Below, piece after piece: positions 1-9,703 of a stretch of DNA of 17,129 bases. The stretch covers positions 4,525,750-4,542,878 of the forward strand of contig FN649750.1 of the NCBI GenBank assembly GCA_000310025.1. Direction: 5' to 3'. A program made the translations under genes and the position numbers. This DNA is from Ectocarpus siliculosus. Taxonomy: Eukaryota > Sar > Phaeophyceae > Ectocarpales > Ectocarpaceae. The notes below the pieces were generated by a model, which ran no database searches, had not been told where the DNA came from, and was given only the letters and a program-made list of their open reading frames with translations. Position 1 is the first letter of the stretch, and each line of letters starts with the position of its first letter.

Positions 1-477
1 TGGGGGGGGGGGGGGCTTGCTTTAGAATGCAGGGTTGAGCGGAGACCGAGTCGGTACAGGCGAGTGACAAGATAGTGTAGACTGAGGCGAAGAGCGTACG
101 GCAGCGAGGATCGGCCTCTTAACTAGAATGGCCTGCGCCAGTGTAACGCACGGGTGTCACAACGGCTCGAGCCGAAAGGACTCAAAATACATCGAGGATT
201 CGAGGGTCATTCGGTGCTGATGGTCCGAGACCAGACAAGAGAACTCTTACCAAAGGAGTGACGGGGGAGCGTTCGGAGCAACGACTACGCTACAGAGCAC
301 CAGTGTCTCAACTCCCTGGCGGGGGGAACAACTCCAACTCCCTGGGGGGGTACCGTGGGTAGGTACGCACGTCTTCACGGACAAGAACCTCCCCCTGCGA
401 AAAACCAACATGCCTCCACCTCCGTCAACATACCTACATGTACCGTGTCACTCCCACGACGGATGGACTCAAAGCTG
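1..477. other. Left edge, no supported gene
   Basis: Starts with a run of 14 G (2-15). A short imperfect duplication lies at about 308-350 (AACTCCCTGG followed by G-runs, twice). Nothing coding is supported; it may be downstream flank of the HSF gene. Confidence 0.5.
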
Positions 478-984
478 CTACCTCAAGCAAGCGATACCCG
501 ACGTTCGACAGCAACCGTTAACGTTAACCTTTGCTGCGCGAAACAACGCCGTACCTAATCGCTGCCCTTGTGCACTGTCTGTTGCTGTCGTTGCCGGAGC
601 TGTCACCTTATTCGGTTCGACTGCCTCCGCGTCGCCGGGGGCGGTGATTCCTCTTAACCCAGACACGTATCCGTCGTACCTGTCGAGAAAAATTGCCACG
701 TTCCATGGTATGATACATACACCTCCCATGCTATGATATCCGAGCAACATTGCCGGGGTGCGTAGGACGACATCCGGAACACCCACACATGGCCACATCA
801 TGTAAAATAACAAGACGAAAAATGACAAAATACAGGCACATGAGGATCAACTACAACAAATTACCAAGATTTCTCGAATGCATAGACAGCGCATGGTGTG
901 AACGCTGATGTAAAGTGATGGAACAAAAAAAAAGAACGAAATAGACAGCTCGAGCCTGACTGATGTTGCATTGGCTCGTCTCAC

Positions 985-1135
985 GAACCAACCAAGCTTG
1001 ACTGACATGCAGAAGAGAATCTTCTGCATCTTCTTCTGCAGGACCCTCTGCTGTTGCCCGTGCTCCGCAACGTGCCCCTTGAGCATTTGGTTCTCGCTCT
1101 GGAGGGTCTGTTTATCCCGTTTTAATTCATCCAGC
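985..1135 (-). CDS. HSF: HSF exon 6: coiled-coil oligomerisation region
   Basis: After acceptor CCATGGCAG the frame reads LDELKRDKQTLQSENQML, then GQQQRVLQKKMQKILFCM. Leu and Met are spaced in heptads, and LKRDK..L followed by a QQQ-rich helix is typical of HSF HR-A/B. The exon end is ambiguous. GTGAGA at 984-979 is a fair donor, but the frame stays open to about 847. A candidate terminal exon begins at 679 after a good acceptor (TTTTTCTCGACAG): in the phase expected from 985 it stops at 608-610, in another phase it runs to 478. Confidence 0.82.
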
Positions 1136-4100
1136 CTGCCATGGAAAAAAATTTAAGTGGCGGCGAAAGGAGGACAACAAGTAGCGGAAAGAAAATGAAA
1201 GAAAAAACAAAATGACTCGTGCTCGTGCTCTGTCGTATATGATGGTGCGAACATGATAATCCCGCACCAATGAGTGGATTCTTAAGGCTAGGAGTGATGA
1301 GCAGCGCTATGCCAGGGCCTGATCCGTCAACCTCTTTGTTGGTCCTGCTTCGAAAGCAAGGCGGCATGTGAAGACAGCACCGCCATCAGCAGCAGCAGCA
1401 ACAACAACAACAACAGTAACAACAACAGTAGCCGCAGCAGCAGCAGGGGCAACGGCAACAACAACAACAACAGCAGCAGCAGCAGGGGCAACGACAACAA
1501 CTCACGTGCTCTCCATGCCTTCCTTCCACTTCCTGAGCTCCACCAGCTCATCCAAGACCTTGTCAGCCTCGTGCACGATGCCCCCGGCAACCAGGGCCGT
1601 GCCAGAACCGGCCCCATCCACGTTGAACTTGCTGTTGGCTGCCAGTTGCAATTGAGAGAGGAAGTGCGCCACAACGGTCACATAACGTCATCAGTCCTGA
1701 TTCCATCGCAGCTGTGTTATCCCTTCATCACTCTTGTCGTGACAAAAAAAATACTCCCACAAAAGATAACACATGCTGAAAGACTTGAGAATCTACAACA
1801 TCTCCGGCAGAATATAATGTAGAATATAATGTAGAATACGATGTAGAGTATAATGTAGAATACAATGTAGAATAGAATGTAGAGTATAATGTAGAAAATA
1901 ATGTAGAATATAATGTAGAATATAATGTAGCCGTGTTCGGTGGTGGAGCAATCGAGCTTTACAAATCGACCCCCCACACCTGTGAGTTCGCCCGCACTGC
2001 TCGTTTCGCTCCGTTTCAGAGACAACACGACTTGTGTTTTTTCTTTTTCCGTTTCTTACAAAACTACTCTCGACGTACAACTACAAGTCCCAGGCAAGTT
2101 GTCCAACAAAACGCTACCAGTACCATGGTCGTGAGATAGTCCGTCCCGCTCCACCATCCCGCACGACCTCCGTTCCATCTTTATTTGATTTTTGTTGTTC
2201 TGTTTTGCGCTTGAAGCTCGACTCACGAGGCAATGTGCTGGTACTGCTGGCAGTCCCATTGGTCGCCGCCGCTGCCGCACTCTGCTTCCGCTTGATCTTG
2301 TGGAGCAGGTGCTCGTTACCCTGGGGCATGGCATGGGTGGGGGGGCATGGCCAAAGTGCAGATGACGAAAGTGACCACAGGAGCCACGTAAGACGTCGCA
2401 CGCCATCCATGAAAGTTCACGTATGTATGTAATTCGTGGAAGCAAACATGCCGGAATCGGCCGGTAGAAACATATCCCTTGTAAGCAACCAAATTGTTGT
2501 CCATCGAAAATAACGGTCCACGAACACCAGCGGCCATCGCGAGAAAGCCAAGGACATAAAAAGCGTCCGCTCGTCGCGTCATCTGGATGAAGGCCCTGTA
2601 GCCAAAACCACGAGTTTGAGGCAAAACTCGAATAAACCTGAAGTAAAAATAAGACCAGCTTGCATGCAGGACAATACTAGCGTCCACAGATACTCAACAA
2701 CGTGGTGTGCAAAAGCAAACAACACGCACACCTCGTGTACCAAACAATATAGGACATAATCAGGCAAACCCATTTCCTAACGAAAAATTCAAGGCGTGCC
2801 TGGACAAACGGGTGGCGAAAAAAAACACCTCTTGGGCACAAAATGAAACGTCTTCTCTTCTATCTCAGGTGCTCACGGTGTCCGTTTGGAGGAAAGCACG
2901 ACCGACCATGGGACATACAGAGCACGCCCTCCCCCCCAGATAGAACTATAATCCCAACCGACGACACCAAAGAAAAGGAGAGACGAGGAACCACCGGCAA
3001 CACTTACGGAAAACTGTCGATAGGAAAACTACCAGGTTTAATAAACCAATCGTACACATCGAAGACGTATTGTTCAGTTCAGCATTGCCTTCTTCGTTGC
3101 TATGGCGATAGTCTATACTAGCGGTGGGGGCGGGGTGGGTCGAAACGGTCTGTAGGCTTGCCAAGATAGATGCCACAAAGCGGTGGTCACGGAACAAGCA
3201 GGACAGGACGACGATACCAATAAAGAGAGAGAGCGACCTACACATCACCAAAGCAATCGACTTCATCAACAAAACAGACAAGACACGAGACCGAAGCCAT
3301 CGACTTCTTCAACAAAAGAGACCGACACACCAACAAGTAATCAACTTGCGGTGCGTTAGCGTTGCGGTACGTTGGTCACCTTCCGGAAGAGGTCGTGCTT
3401 GAACTCCCCGCTGCTGGGGTCTTGCATCACCTTCCGGAAGTTGTACATGTTCAGCTGGCACGTCACACGCCAACCAGAGCCAGCGACAAGAGCAGCGATC
3501 GACGACACCCAACAGGGCGGATATGGCGCGCCAGCCGCCCAGGTGCAATTCGGAAAGGAATGTCAGGTCTCGGCGGGTGAGCGAGCGAACACAAGAGCAT
3601 GGACAAGCTAGCGAGGCAAGCACCGACACCAGAAGGAGACGGGAAACATACACCACACACAGGCACGCAAATGGTGTGTTCCATGGGCACCCGGTTAGCG
3701 CAGTTGATGCCAACATGCAAAAAAAGACAAACAACAAACACGACTTCGAAAGGGAAAAACATAGAGAGGGCTACTCAGCGGCGTTTCTAGGCGACACTAA
3801 AGTCCTCGGATTTGTGTCCCCCTTCAGGGCAACCTTGAATTTTACCCTCTGACCCTTACGTCTTCCAGTGCTCGGCCGGTTAGCCTGGTCGATGCTTCCC
3901 CGCGCACACATTCAGATTGACGCATTTTCAATGGTCAGCGCCGTTGATGCTAAAAATAACAAACAGACACACATTCAGACACGCCTGCACACACCTGTCT
4001 GACGAAGCTCTGGAGGTTGGAGTGATTGAAGAACAGGGGCAGGATGCGTTGAGCAAACTCGACCTGCTTGCGGATCACCACCGTGTTGCCCCCTTCCCCC

Positions 4101-4825
4101 CACCCGCACAGGTCGGACCATGCAGGAGTGTCGAAGATCTGGTAGGCCTTTACCAGGAATCCCGCTACATTGCCTCTGCTGTCACGTAAAAAAAGTCAAA
4201 CCGACCGGCAACGATGAAGGTGATCGATGTCGTGTCAAGACAAGACCCACGGCGATGAACGAGTCAAGTGTCGTGTCCAAGAGGTTGCACACGACAGCGA
4301 AGGCGATGCGCCTCAATATACCAATACCGCATCGACAGCAAAGAACGCGTTCGACGTCGCGTCAATCCGTTGAAAACCACACCGACAGCGATGTCCGTGT
4401 AAAATGTCGTGGTCAGCCGCTGAAAACAAACACCCACATCGATGAACGTATTTTAAGTGTCGTGTCCCAAGAGGTTGCCCACAATGGCAAAAGCGATGGT
4501 CGATGTCGTGCCAACACGTCAAGGTCACACCGACAGCGATGGCCGTGTTTGATGCCGCGTCAAGACGTTGAAACCAACACCGAGGTGAGACAGCGATAAA
4601 CCTCTTCAATGCCGTGCCAAGGAGCTGAACGCAACACCGAGATATAGCGTTGACAAACGCTCCGTGTAGTATCATACCACAGATAGTGTGTGCAACCCTA
4701 TGTATCGCGTGCCATGCCCTTCGTGGAAGGATAAAGCTCAGCCGGCCTTGTTGTGGGATCAAGCGACAAAAGAAAACTCACTCGCGCGTAGCCCCAAGCA
4801 TGTTCACATTTAAAAAAGAAAACAT
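985..4825 (-). CDS. HSF: Heat shock transcription factor (HSF-type DNA-binding domain plus coiled coil), six joined exons, 3' end unresolved
   Basis: Probable nuclear transcription factor binding heat shock elements as a trimer. Exons on the minus strand: 4825-4782, 4178-3995, 3454-3380, 2320-2227, 1638-1506, 1135-985. All introns are GT-AG and phases agree at every junction, giving 227 open codons. Residues 1-15 are a short leader (first ATG 4825, second in-frame ATG 4801); residues about 21-115 are the HSF DNA-binding domain, with GFLVKAYQIFD, NHSNLQSFVRQ, LNMYNFRKV and LLHKIKRK as family hallmarks; an Ala/Ser/Thr linker follows (about 115-132); residues about 163-218 form a Leu-rich coiled coil expected to be the HR-A/B oligomerisation region. 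The last exon may continue openly to a stop near 847 or splice at GTGAGA (984-979) into an exon starting at 679. The family call is firm; the first exon and 3' end are less so. Confidence 0.92.
1384..1504. repeat. CAG/CAA trinucleotide tract in HSF intron 5
   Basis: Interrupted runs of CAG and CAA, with GGGCAACGGCAA and GGGCAACGACAA interruptions that look like a duplicated block. The tract abuts the exon 5 donor (GTGAGT) within a few bases, so on the sense strand the intron starts with a long CTG/TTG tract. Apparent poly-Ala/Thr or poly-Leu frames here are shadows. Confidence 0.9.
1506..1638 (-). CDS. HSF: HSF exon 5: linker and start of coiled coil
   Basis: Acceptor CTGGCAG after a pyrimidine-rich stretch, donor GTGAGT. 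It encodes a Gly/Ala-rich linker (NSKFNVDGAGSG...) followed by a helix with spaced hydrophobics (ADKVLDELVELRKWKEGM) that opens the coiled coil. The phase-2 end (AC) joins the leading G of the next exon as Thr. Confidence 0.85.
1809..1928. repeat. 12-bp minisatellite, ten copies, in HSF intron 4
   Basis: Consensus AGAATATAATGT repeats ten times without length change (120 bases), with single-base variants in inner copies and perfect copies at both ends. It lies in the intron between exons 4 and 5. As 12 is divisible by three, the minus strand stays open as a Tyr-Ile-Ile-Phe repeat, which is a by-product and not a gene. Confidence 0.95.
2227..2320 (-). CDS. HSF: HSF exon 4: end of DNA-binding domain and linker
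   Basis: Acceptor GCCCCAG, then GNEHLLHKIKRK, the usual closing helix and basic patch of the HSF domain (compare ..LL..I.RK). A run of five Ala and a Ser/Thr-rich linker follow. The exon ends in phase 1 at a consensus GTGAGT donor and the next exon supplies CC to complete a Pro codon. The basic KIKRK segment could act in DNA contact or nuclear import; that is inference. Confidence 0.92.
2321..3379. other. HSF intron 3, no supported gene inside
   Basis: Intron of 1059 bases with GT-AG borders on the minus strand. It contains a minus-strand open frame (2687-2316) with ordinary-looking composition and a hydrophobic one (2773-2579), but neither has a recognised domain and neither is needed for the HSF model. 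Confidence 0.6.
3380..3454 (-). CDS. HSF: HSF exon 3: recognition helix end and wing
   Basis: Exactly 25 codons, phase 0 on both sides. LNMYNFRKV completes the recognition helix begun by FVRQ in the previous exon. The wing region MQDPSSGEFKHDLFRK follows. The acceptor is CGTGCCAG and the donor GTGACC. Confidence 0.95.
3995..4178 (-). CDS. HSF: HSF exon 2: first two-thirds of the DNA-binding domain
   Basis: Encodes 61 codons. FLVKAYQIFDTPAW is helix 1 of the winged helix-turn-helix; TVVIRKQVEFAQRILPLFF covers the strand region and helix 2; NHSNLQSFVRQ begins the recognition helix. The acceptor is GTGACAG and the donor GTGTGT follows the Gln of FVRQ exactly. The core match to the HSF family is essentially unambiguous. 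The loop with CGWGEGG replaces the usual Ser-Trp-rich segment and has a Cys and Gly cluster. Confidence 0.95.
4200..4640. repeat. Degenerate dispersed/tandem repeat field in HSF intron 1
   Basis: Variants of the words ACACCGACAGCGATG, GATGAACG..AAGTGTCGTGTCC and AAGAGGTTGC recur. The clearest pair starts at 4254 and 4441 (offset 187 bases), sharing about 45 bases with mismatches. ACCGACAGCGATG recurs near 4380 and 4530. It fills most of the intron between exons 1 and 2, and open frames across it are repeat artefacts. Confidence 0.6.
4782..4825 (-). CDS. HSF: HSF exon 1 (start codon, short leader)
   Basis: ATG at 4825-4823 opens 14 codons (MFSFLNVNMLGATR) and two bases, followed by a good donor GTGAGT (4781-4776). 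The phase-2 end joins the single leading base of the next exon to make GAC, placing the DNA-binding domain six residues beyond the leader. The second in-frame ATG (4801-4799) would give a leader of only six complete codons. An alternative acceptor at 4176 also keeps frame and removes one residue. The exon is chosen on phase, donor quality and position; no homology supports so short a peptide. Confidence 0.6.
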
Positions 4826-4860
4826 GCAACTGTACAACACCGCAGCCAGACTTTCCGGTC

Positions 4861-4874
4861 GATAAATATAATTC
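4861..4874 (-). promoter_or_regulatory. Possible TATA-like box of the HSF gene
   Basis: The minus strand has an AT-rich TATATTTAT stretch about 40 bases before the first ATG and about 65 before the second. The spacing is reasonable for a TATA element if the lower ATG is used. It could equally be chance AT-richness. Confidence 0.25.
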
Positions 4875-5566
4875 TCTCACAGGGGACTGACTATCTGTAC
4901 GAAGGGGAGCATGAGACTGCACCATGAGAACCCCGCGACATAACGTTAGAAACAACGACTGGTGCACCAGGGTTTGTGTGGACAACACGCACGCATGCAT
5001 ACATGCAATATACGTGTTTCGTCCTTCGACGTTCCGTCATCCTCGCGTACGTGTGAATCTCGTTCGCAGCGACATGTACATTCTTATACTACATCGCCGA
5101 GGGAAAGCCAAGGCCTTGGGCCGCACGCGCACGCGTTGGGCGCGTTCCTGAACGTCCAAAATCAAATACCGTATGTTGCGACGTCCGGTCGCTGTGTATC
5201 TTTCTCACAAAGGCAAACGACCTCAGTTTTATATCATGGTGCATACATATCCCAGAAGCTCGGAACGTGTATCCGCTGTAATAAACTTGTAAATATTTCA
5301 TTCATACAGATCAGATCCTACAGATCGAGCTGGCTCTTTCGAAGGGTATGGCTCTCGTGATCGGTAGGGCAGAGGCGACCTGTATGTAGGTCATCTGAAG
5401 GGCATAGGTGATGTGCGAATGTTTGCCCGAGGTGATCCGAAAGACTAGCCATCTGTGTACTGTAATAACATCTGAATTGTCCCACCCCCCCAATTTGGCC
5501 GAAATTGGCACAAAAACGCTGAATTATCCAGGGGACATTTTTTTTTTTTTTTAAGATCTCCCCCTA

Positions 5567-5660
5567 CCGTAGAGATATCCCCGGAGACATATTTTTCTGC
5601 GCATAAAAAATGTGTCCCCGGGGAAGTTTTGCGCATAGAAAACACGACCCCGGAGGAGGG
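5567..5660. repeat. Three degenerate copies of a ~32-bp unit with CCCCGG core
   Basis: The clearest two units start with GCGCATA at 5599 and 5631 (period 32), each followed by an A-rich stretch and CCCCGG. A more diverged copy with ATATCCCCGGAGACAT precedes them. A 16-base T run lies just upstream (about 5539-5554), preceded by another GGGGACA. It resembles a small mobile-element end or a young minisatellite. Confidence 0.6.
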
Positions 5661-6464
5661 GTGCATGGAAATCGGTTGGTGTGTTTTGTTGAATGCCGTT
5701 GGAACAAGGTCCGAGGTTCACGGGCTCCGTCCGCGCGTTTAGCAATGATGTCGCATGATCGTACAAACATCGTTCTTCGAAATCGGTGCAACCGAACCAG
5801 AGTTCTTGTTGTTCGTAGATGGTGGTTAGACCAGACATCGTGGAGCTGCTGAGATGAGGTATTGTAGTTGTGTGTGTGGGGGGGTGGTGTATGTGTGTCT
5901 TTATTATTAGCATCGACGGCGCTAACCAGCTGACCAATGAAAAGACGTCAGTCTTAGTGCGGTTGAAAACACAAAACACTTCTATCTGCCATGATCTGGG
6001 ACCCCATGAGGGGGCAGCATGGGAAGGCAAAATATCCTCCGGATCAAAGATAGAAACGGTAGCAACAGAAGAGAACTGCACGCTTCTACCAAGGGTGTTA
6101 CCTTGCACTCGAGTTCGTTTTGGAGTGCTTTCGGTATAGTTCTTCACAGGCGGTGACACAGCAGTAAGCATATTCACAAACCCTGGTTATGGCACTCCCT
6201 TCATGGCTCCCGCGAGAACTGCAAATTATCGCCCGGGCTACACAAGAAACCTTCTCCCCCCCACTCTCAGAATATAATACGCGGCTGCACCCGGCGGTGT
6301 CTTGTGAGGCAAAAGTGTTATCCCTGGGGTGTAATACCCGTGGTGCCGTACACACAGCATTTTTTCTCCACGGAAGTATGGGCAAGAGAACGACGTTTTT
6401 CGTTCGTATAGCCGCTCACAATATTGATGGTGGGGTTTCCCGAAGGCCGGCCGGGGCATTGAGC

Positions 6465-6620
6465 GTCACCAACGAGTTGTATCTACCGCATGAGCTTGTG
6501 TGAGAATTCAAACAGTACCACATCTTTGTGCGACGGCCATGGAGGGTCACCAACGGTTGTATCTACCGCTTGAGCTTTTGTACGAATTCAAACTGTACCA
6601 CATCTTTGAGCGACGGCCAC
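6465..6620. repeat. 81-bp tandem duplication
   Basis: Copy 1 starts at 6465 and copy 2 at 6546, both opening GTCACCAACG and including TTGTATCTACCGC, GAATTCAAAC.GTACCACA and GCGACGGCCA. They differ by scattered substitutions and a small indel. A short CA run follows copy 2. No coding meaning seen. Confidence 0.88.
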
Positions 6621-7387
6621 ACACACACACATCATCGTTGACTGCTGTTAGCTAGTGGTACATAGTACCTGCTGTAGGCCGGCACCTACCAGGGTTGGTC
6701 GGTCACGTGGGATACCACCCCCCCCTGGACCGATTTTCTGAGCTCGATTACTCAACAGCGACGTGGATTCAAACAACAAAATGGTACGTTTTCGGAAAGC
6801 TCTCGACGAGGCCGTTCCAACGCCGTCGTTTTCAGCACCGTCGCTTCCTTTGCTGAAGACTAGTCGAGCTTTCAAAATCGGTGTTTCAGGGGTGGCGGTA
6901 TCTTATGACCCGGTATGTAGAGTAGAGCCAGCACGGGCCGCAGGACACGAGGCCTCTCGCGCAATATGCACTCTACCAAACAATAATACCGCTTTCAACA
7001 AGAAAACAGAAATCTGTCGTCATAGCCCAAATCCCCCCCGCCCCACGTCATATAAGCAAGCGCGTAGGCATCACAACGCCGTGGCAAGCATCCACCTCTT
7101 GGGTCCCTTTGCGAGGGCTGCAGCCGCGGCAGCTGCGTACTCGGCTTCTCTATTCCCACCGTTTCCGCCGCCGGCAATCTCTCTCTTCACGGGGGATGCG
7201 TGTGACAAGCTTTGATCGTCCATATCTTCAAGCCCGGATTGTGTCTTCCTCCCCTTCTCTCTCTGTCGCGGGTCTTACACATGCCATCGGACACGACAAG
7301 GAGCGTCAGCGAAGCACGAGGGGGCTCCGGCGCATCATTGAGGGAATCATATGTCAGAATGATTCACGGAACCTCCTGGAATAGAGC

Positions 7388-7446
7388 GAGCGTGGTCAAA
7401 GACTATGACTATAATATTAATACTGTAGTAGTCTTTGAGCGTGGTC
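7388..7446. mobile_element. Miniature hairpin flanked by 10-bp direct repeats
   Basis: GAGCGTGGTC occurs at 7388-7397 and again at 7437-7446. The 39 bases between begin AAAGACTA and end TAGTCTTT, a perfect 8-bp inverted repeat, around an AT-rich loop (TATAATATTAATA). Inverted termini inside perfect direct repeats look like a tiny non-autonomous insertion with a 10-bp target duplication. A simple duplication plus chance palindrome is the alternative. Confidence 0.5.
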
Positions 7447-9148
7447 TCTAGCGTTGGTTGTGGCAGTGCCACCACACTACCCAGCTCTGCGTGTCGCGGT
7501 GCTTCTCCTGTGGCGTCAGGTATGTTCACGTTGTCGACGTTTTGTTTACTTTCTGACTTCTCGCACGCACGATTTTGCTCGGAATGTTGACACGATTTAC
7601 TGCTGTACGATGTACGATAGTACGATACCTATGTACCTACGTACCGATGCGGTGGAACTGAGAATCCCTTGCGCCGCGCCTAGACTTGTCACTATGTGTT
7701 CTTGCCCGTCGTGTTGTCGCTAACAACACAAGCTCGTTCCGATCTCTGTTCCGTAATGTCTAGATATCTAATCCCTGCACTAATTACTTGGCCGGGCGCT
7801 GTCGGTGGTCACAGGCCAAAGACGCAATATCATACTGTCTATAAGTAAGTGCGATCAATCACCTCATGAACAATCAACGATTCAAATGATGTTTGATGGG
7901 ATTCGTGAGATTTTCGTTGTGTACGGCAGTCTTAACTAGGCCGGAAACACTCAGCAGTCTTACTGCTGTACCCCGCGAAAAAAACAGACTTCACAGCAGG
8001 TGGCATGCCGAGCAAAGGGGATCCGGGAGTCGATACACAGAACCCACCGCTCGCTCGAAACAAGAGCAGGCAATAAAGCATAGAAGATCACCAAAAAGGC
8101 AAACAACCTCGCGCGTTCTTATCCTTGTCCCTTGGTCCCACTACGTAAAAGACAATTCTGTAGTACCGTGACGGTTTCTAGCCGGTCAGACTCTCTCACG
8201 CCCCGAGCACGCCAACGCGTAAAAATAAGTCCAGTCGCGTGTCAAATAGAAAGAAGAAAATGTACGGTAGTACATCCAGGTCTAGGGAGGGGATCAGTGA
8301 ACAGAGAAAAAGGAGAATATGGCGGACACCTGCCACCTCAATTACATGCAGTCCCGCACATATCGTGCAACGCGTCTTGTCATCTCCCTCCTGCTGTCGC
8401 AGGCCACGGTCGTGTCCTCATACAACGGTTTTCGTATTTTCTACGCTTGGCCCCTCGTGAGGTGGCGGTGGTTGTCGTGTTGAGCCCTTTGCTGCCCCGT
8501 TTATCCTCTCATAGTCGACTGGCCGCCTCATCATGGTTGTGCCAGGGGTTCACGAACCTGCCTTGCTTTTCGGTCTGTTTATCAGGAAGCAACAATAGAC
8601 CTGGTTTGCGCTTTTGTGCGCGAAATTTCATACAGCACATAAGCGCCAAAGGAACGAAACATGTTGAGTTTATTTATGCGGGAGCTGCACTCAACACATG
8701 CTGTGAACTGCCGGTGAGTGTTTCACGAACATGATGACTAGCTTCGATAACAGTCAAACAACTTCAAAACGCTGGCCATATGCCGACTTTCGGTCAGTCG
8801 AGCGGCAAGCCGCACATTCTGCTCAAGACTCAAACCTGTCTCCGACGCTATTTGCCCTCCGTGCCCTTCGCATGACATGACCGCACACCTTGTCCCTCAT
8901 GGGAGCGCTGCTGTGGCTGCGTACCACGTCGCCCCCTCTCTCTTTTTGTGTGTGTATCCTCCGTCTCCTGCTGACTGCGCCCTGCCGCTCTCCCCTGTCG
9001 GGCCGTCGTCGCAACACACATGATGGGGTGTTTGGTGCCTTTTGTCCAAAACTCGAATACCCCCGTGTTTCGACCGAGCAACAGGCACATAATAACCCTG
9101 AATGGCAGAGACTCATATCGGCGGAGGGAGAGAGAGGATGGTAGTCAC

Positions 9149-9703
9149 CTTTGATGTACTGCCTCAATGTGGTGTGCATCGGTCGGTTGTTCTCCTGCAA
9201 ACACGGTTGACATAGCTCCTGGCCAGCTTTTAGCCGTTTGTGTGCGGGGTAGTACCACGCGCAGGACGGGGCTTCTCCTGGAGGCGACGCCTTTTCTTCG
9301 ATTCGTGATAGGGTGTTCATTATTCGTAAACATTTAATAAAGAGCACATTTTCGGGTTTTGGTTGTGGGGAACACTTACGGTGCGTAGCGGCAACATATT
9401 GCAGCCGAGACCGTGTCGTTGAGGCGGAGAGTGGCAAACCCATGTTGCGGGCCATGTACGTCACAAATTGCAACATATTGTGGATTGTTGCCGCTCCCGT
9501 GCTGATGATGGCATCGAAGCGCTTAACAAGTCCGAGCAGAAGCATGCGACGTCCCCCGACCCACACATCCCCCCTCACGCTCCACTTGCGGCGCCCCTGT
9601 TTCGCAGTGGGCCAACTTCATCGCAGCGCGAACGAGCCTCGGAATGTTCCAATATTCACCGCACTGGCAGCGGTGACTTCTTCGAGTCCTGGCGGGACGA
9701 CAT
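9149..9703 (-). CDS. Partial gene of unknown function, two or three exons
   Basis: The best supported exon ends at 9380 on a strong donor (GTAAGTG). It encodes LVKRFDAIISTGAATIHN and MLQFVTYMARNMGLP, which have coding-like composition. It joins in phase to a 46-base exon 9194-9149 (acceptor GTGTTTGCAG, donor GTGACT), adding EQPTDAHHIEAVHQ. Upstream, a candidate first exon 9703-9660 (MSSRQDSKKSPLPV) joins in phase to an acceptor at 9616, but the intron would be only 44 bases; another acceptor at 9597 is possible. Continuation below 9149 is likely but unresolved. No family recognised. Its start would lie about 80 bases from the plus-strand gene's ATG, suggesting a shared bidirectional promoter. 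Confidence 0.5.

Larger units (their letters stand above)
4874..8822. other. Gene-poor intergenic stretch
   Basis: Nearly 4 kb between the HSF start and the next supported exon. Frames of 150-208 codons occur (minus 6177-5551, plus 6763-7215, plus 8132-8734), but they lack recognisable domains, have mixed codon use and cross repeats, so I treat them as chance. The repeats inside are listed separately. Short undetected exons cannot be excluded. Confidence 0.5.

Noticed and set aside
1368-1655. Ala/Thr-rich plus-strand frame
   Set aside because: Translation of the CAG/CAA tract and antisense of HSF exon 5.
1717-2028. Tyr-Ile-Phe repeat protein
   Set aside because: Direct translation of the 12-bp array within an HSF intron.
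5551-6177. 208-codon minus-strand frame
   Set aside because: No domain, runs into the 32-bp repeat, and composition is unremarkable.
6763-7215. 150-codon plus-strand frame
   Set aside because: Slightly protein-like at the start but ends in low-complexity Ala/Pro; no family match and no supporting splice sites.
8132-8734. 200-codon plus-strand frame
   Set aside because: Arg/Ser/Pro-rich without motif or splice context; chance frame in GC-rich DNA.
8823-9578. Single 251-codon minus-strand open frame
   Set aside because: Only its upstream part looks coding. It crosses a strong donor (GTAAGTG at 9379) and an exon in another frame, so the continuous frame is not the product.
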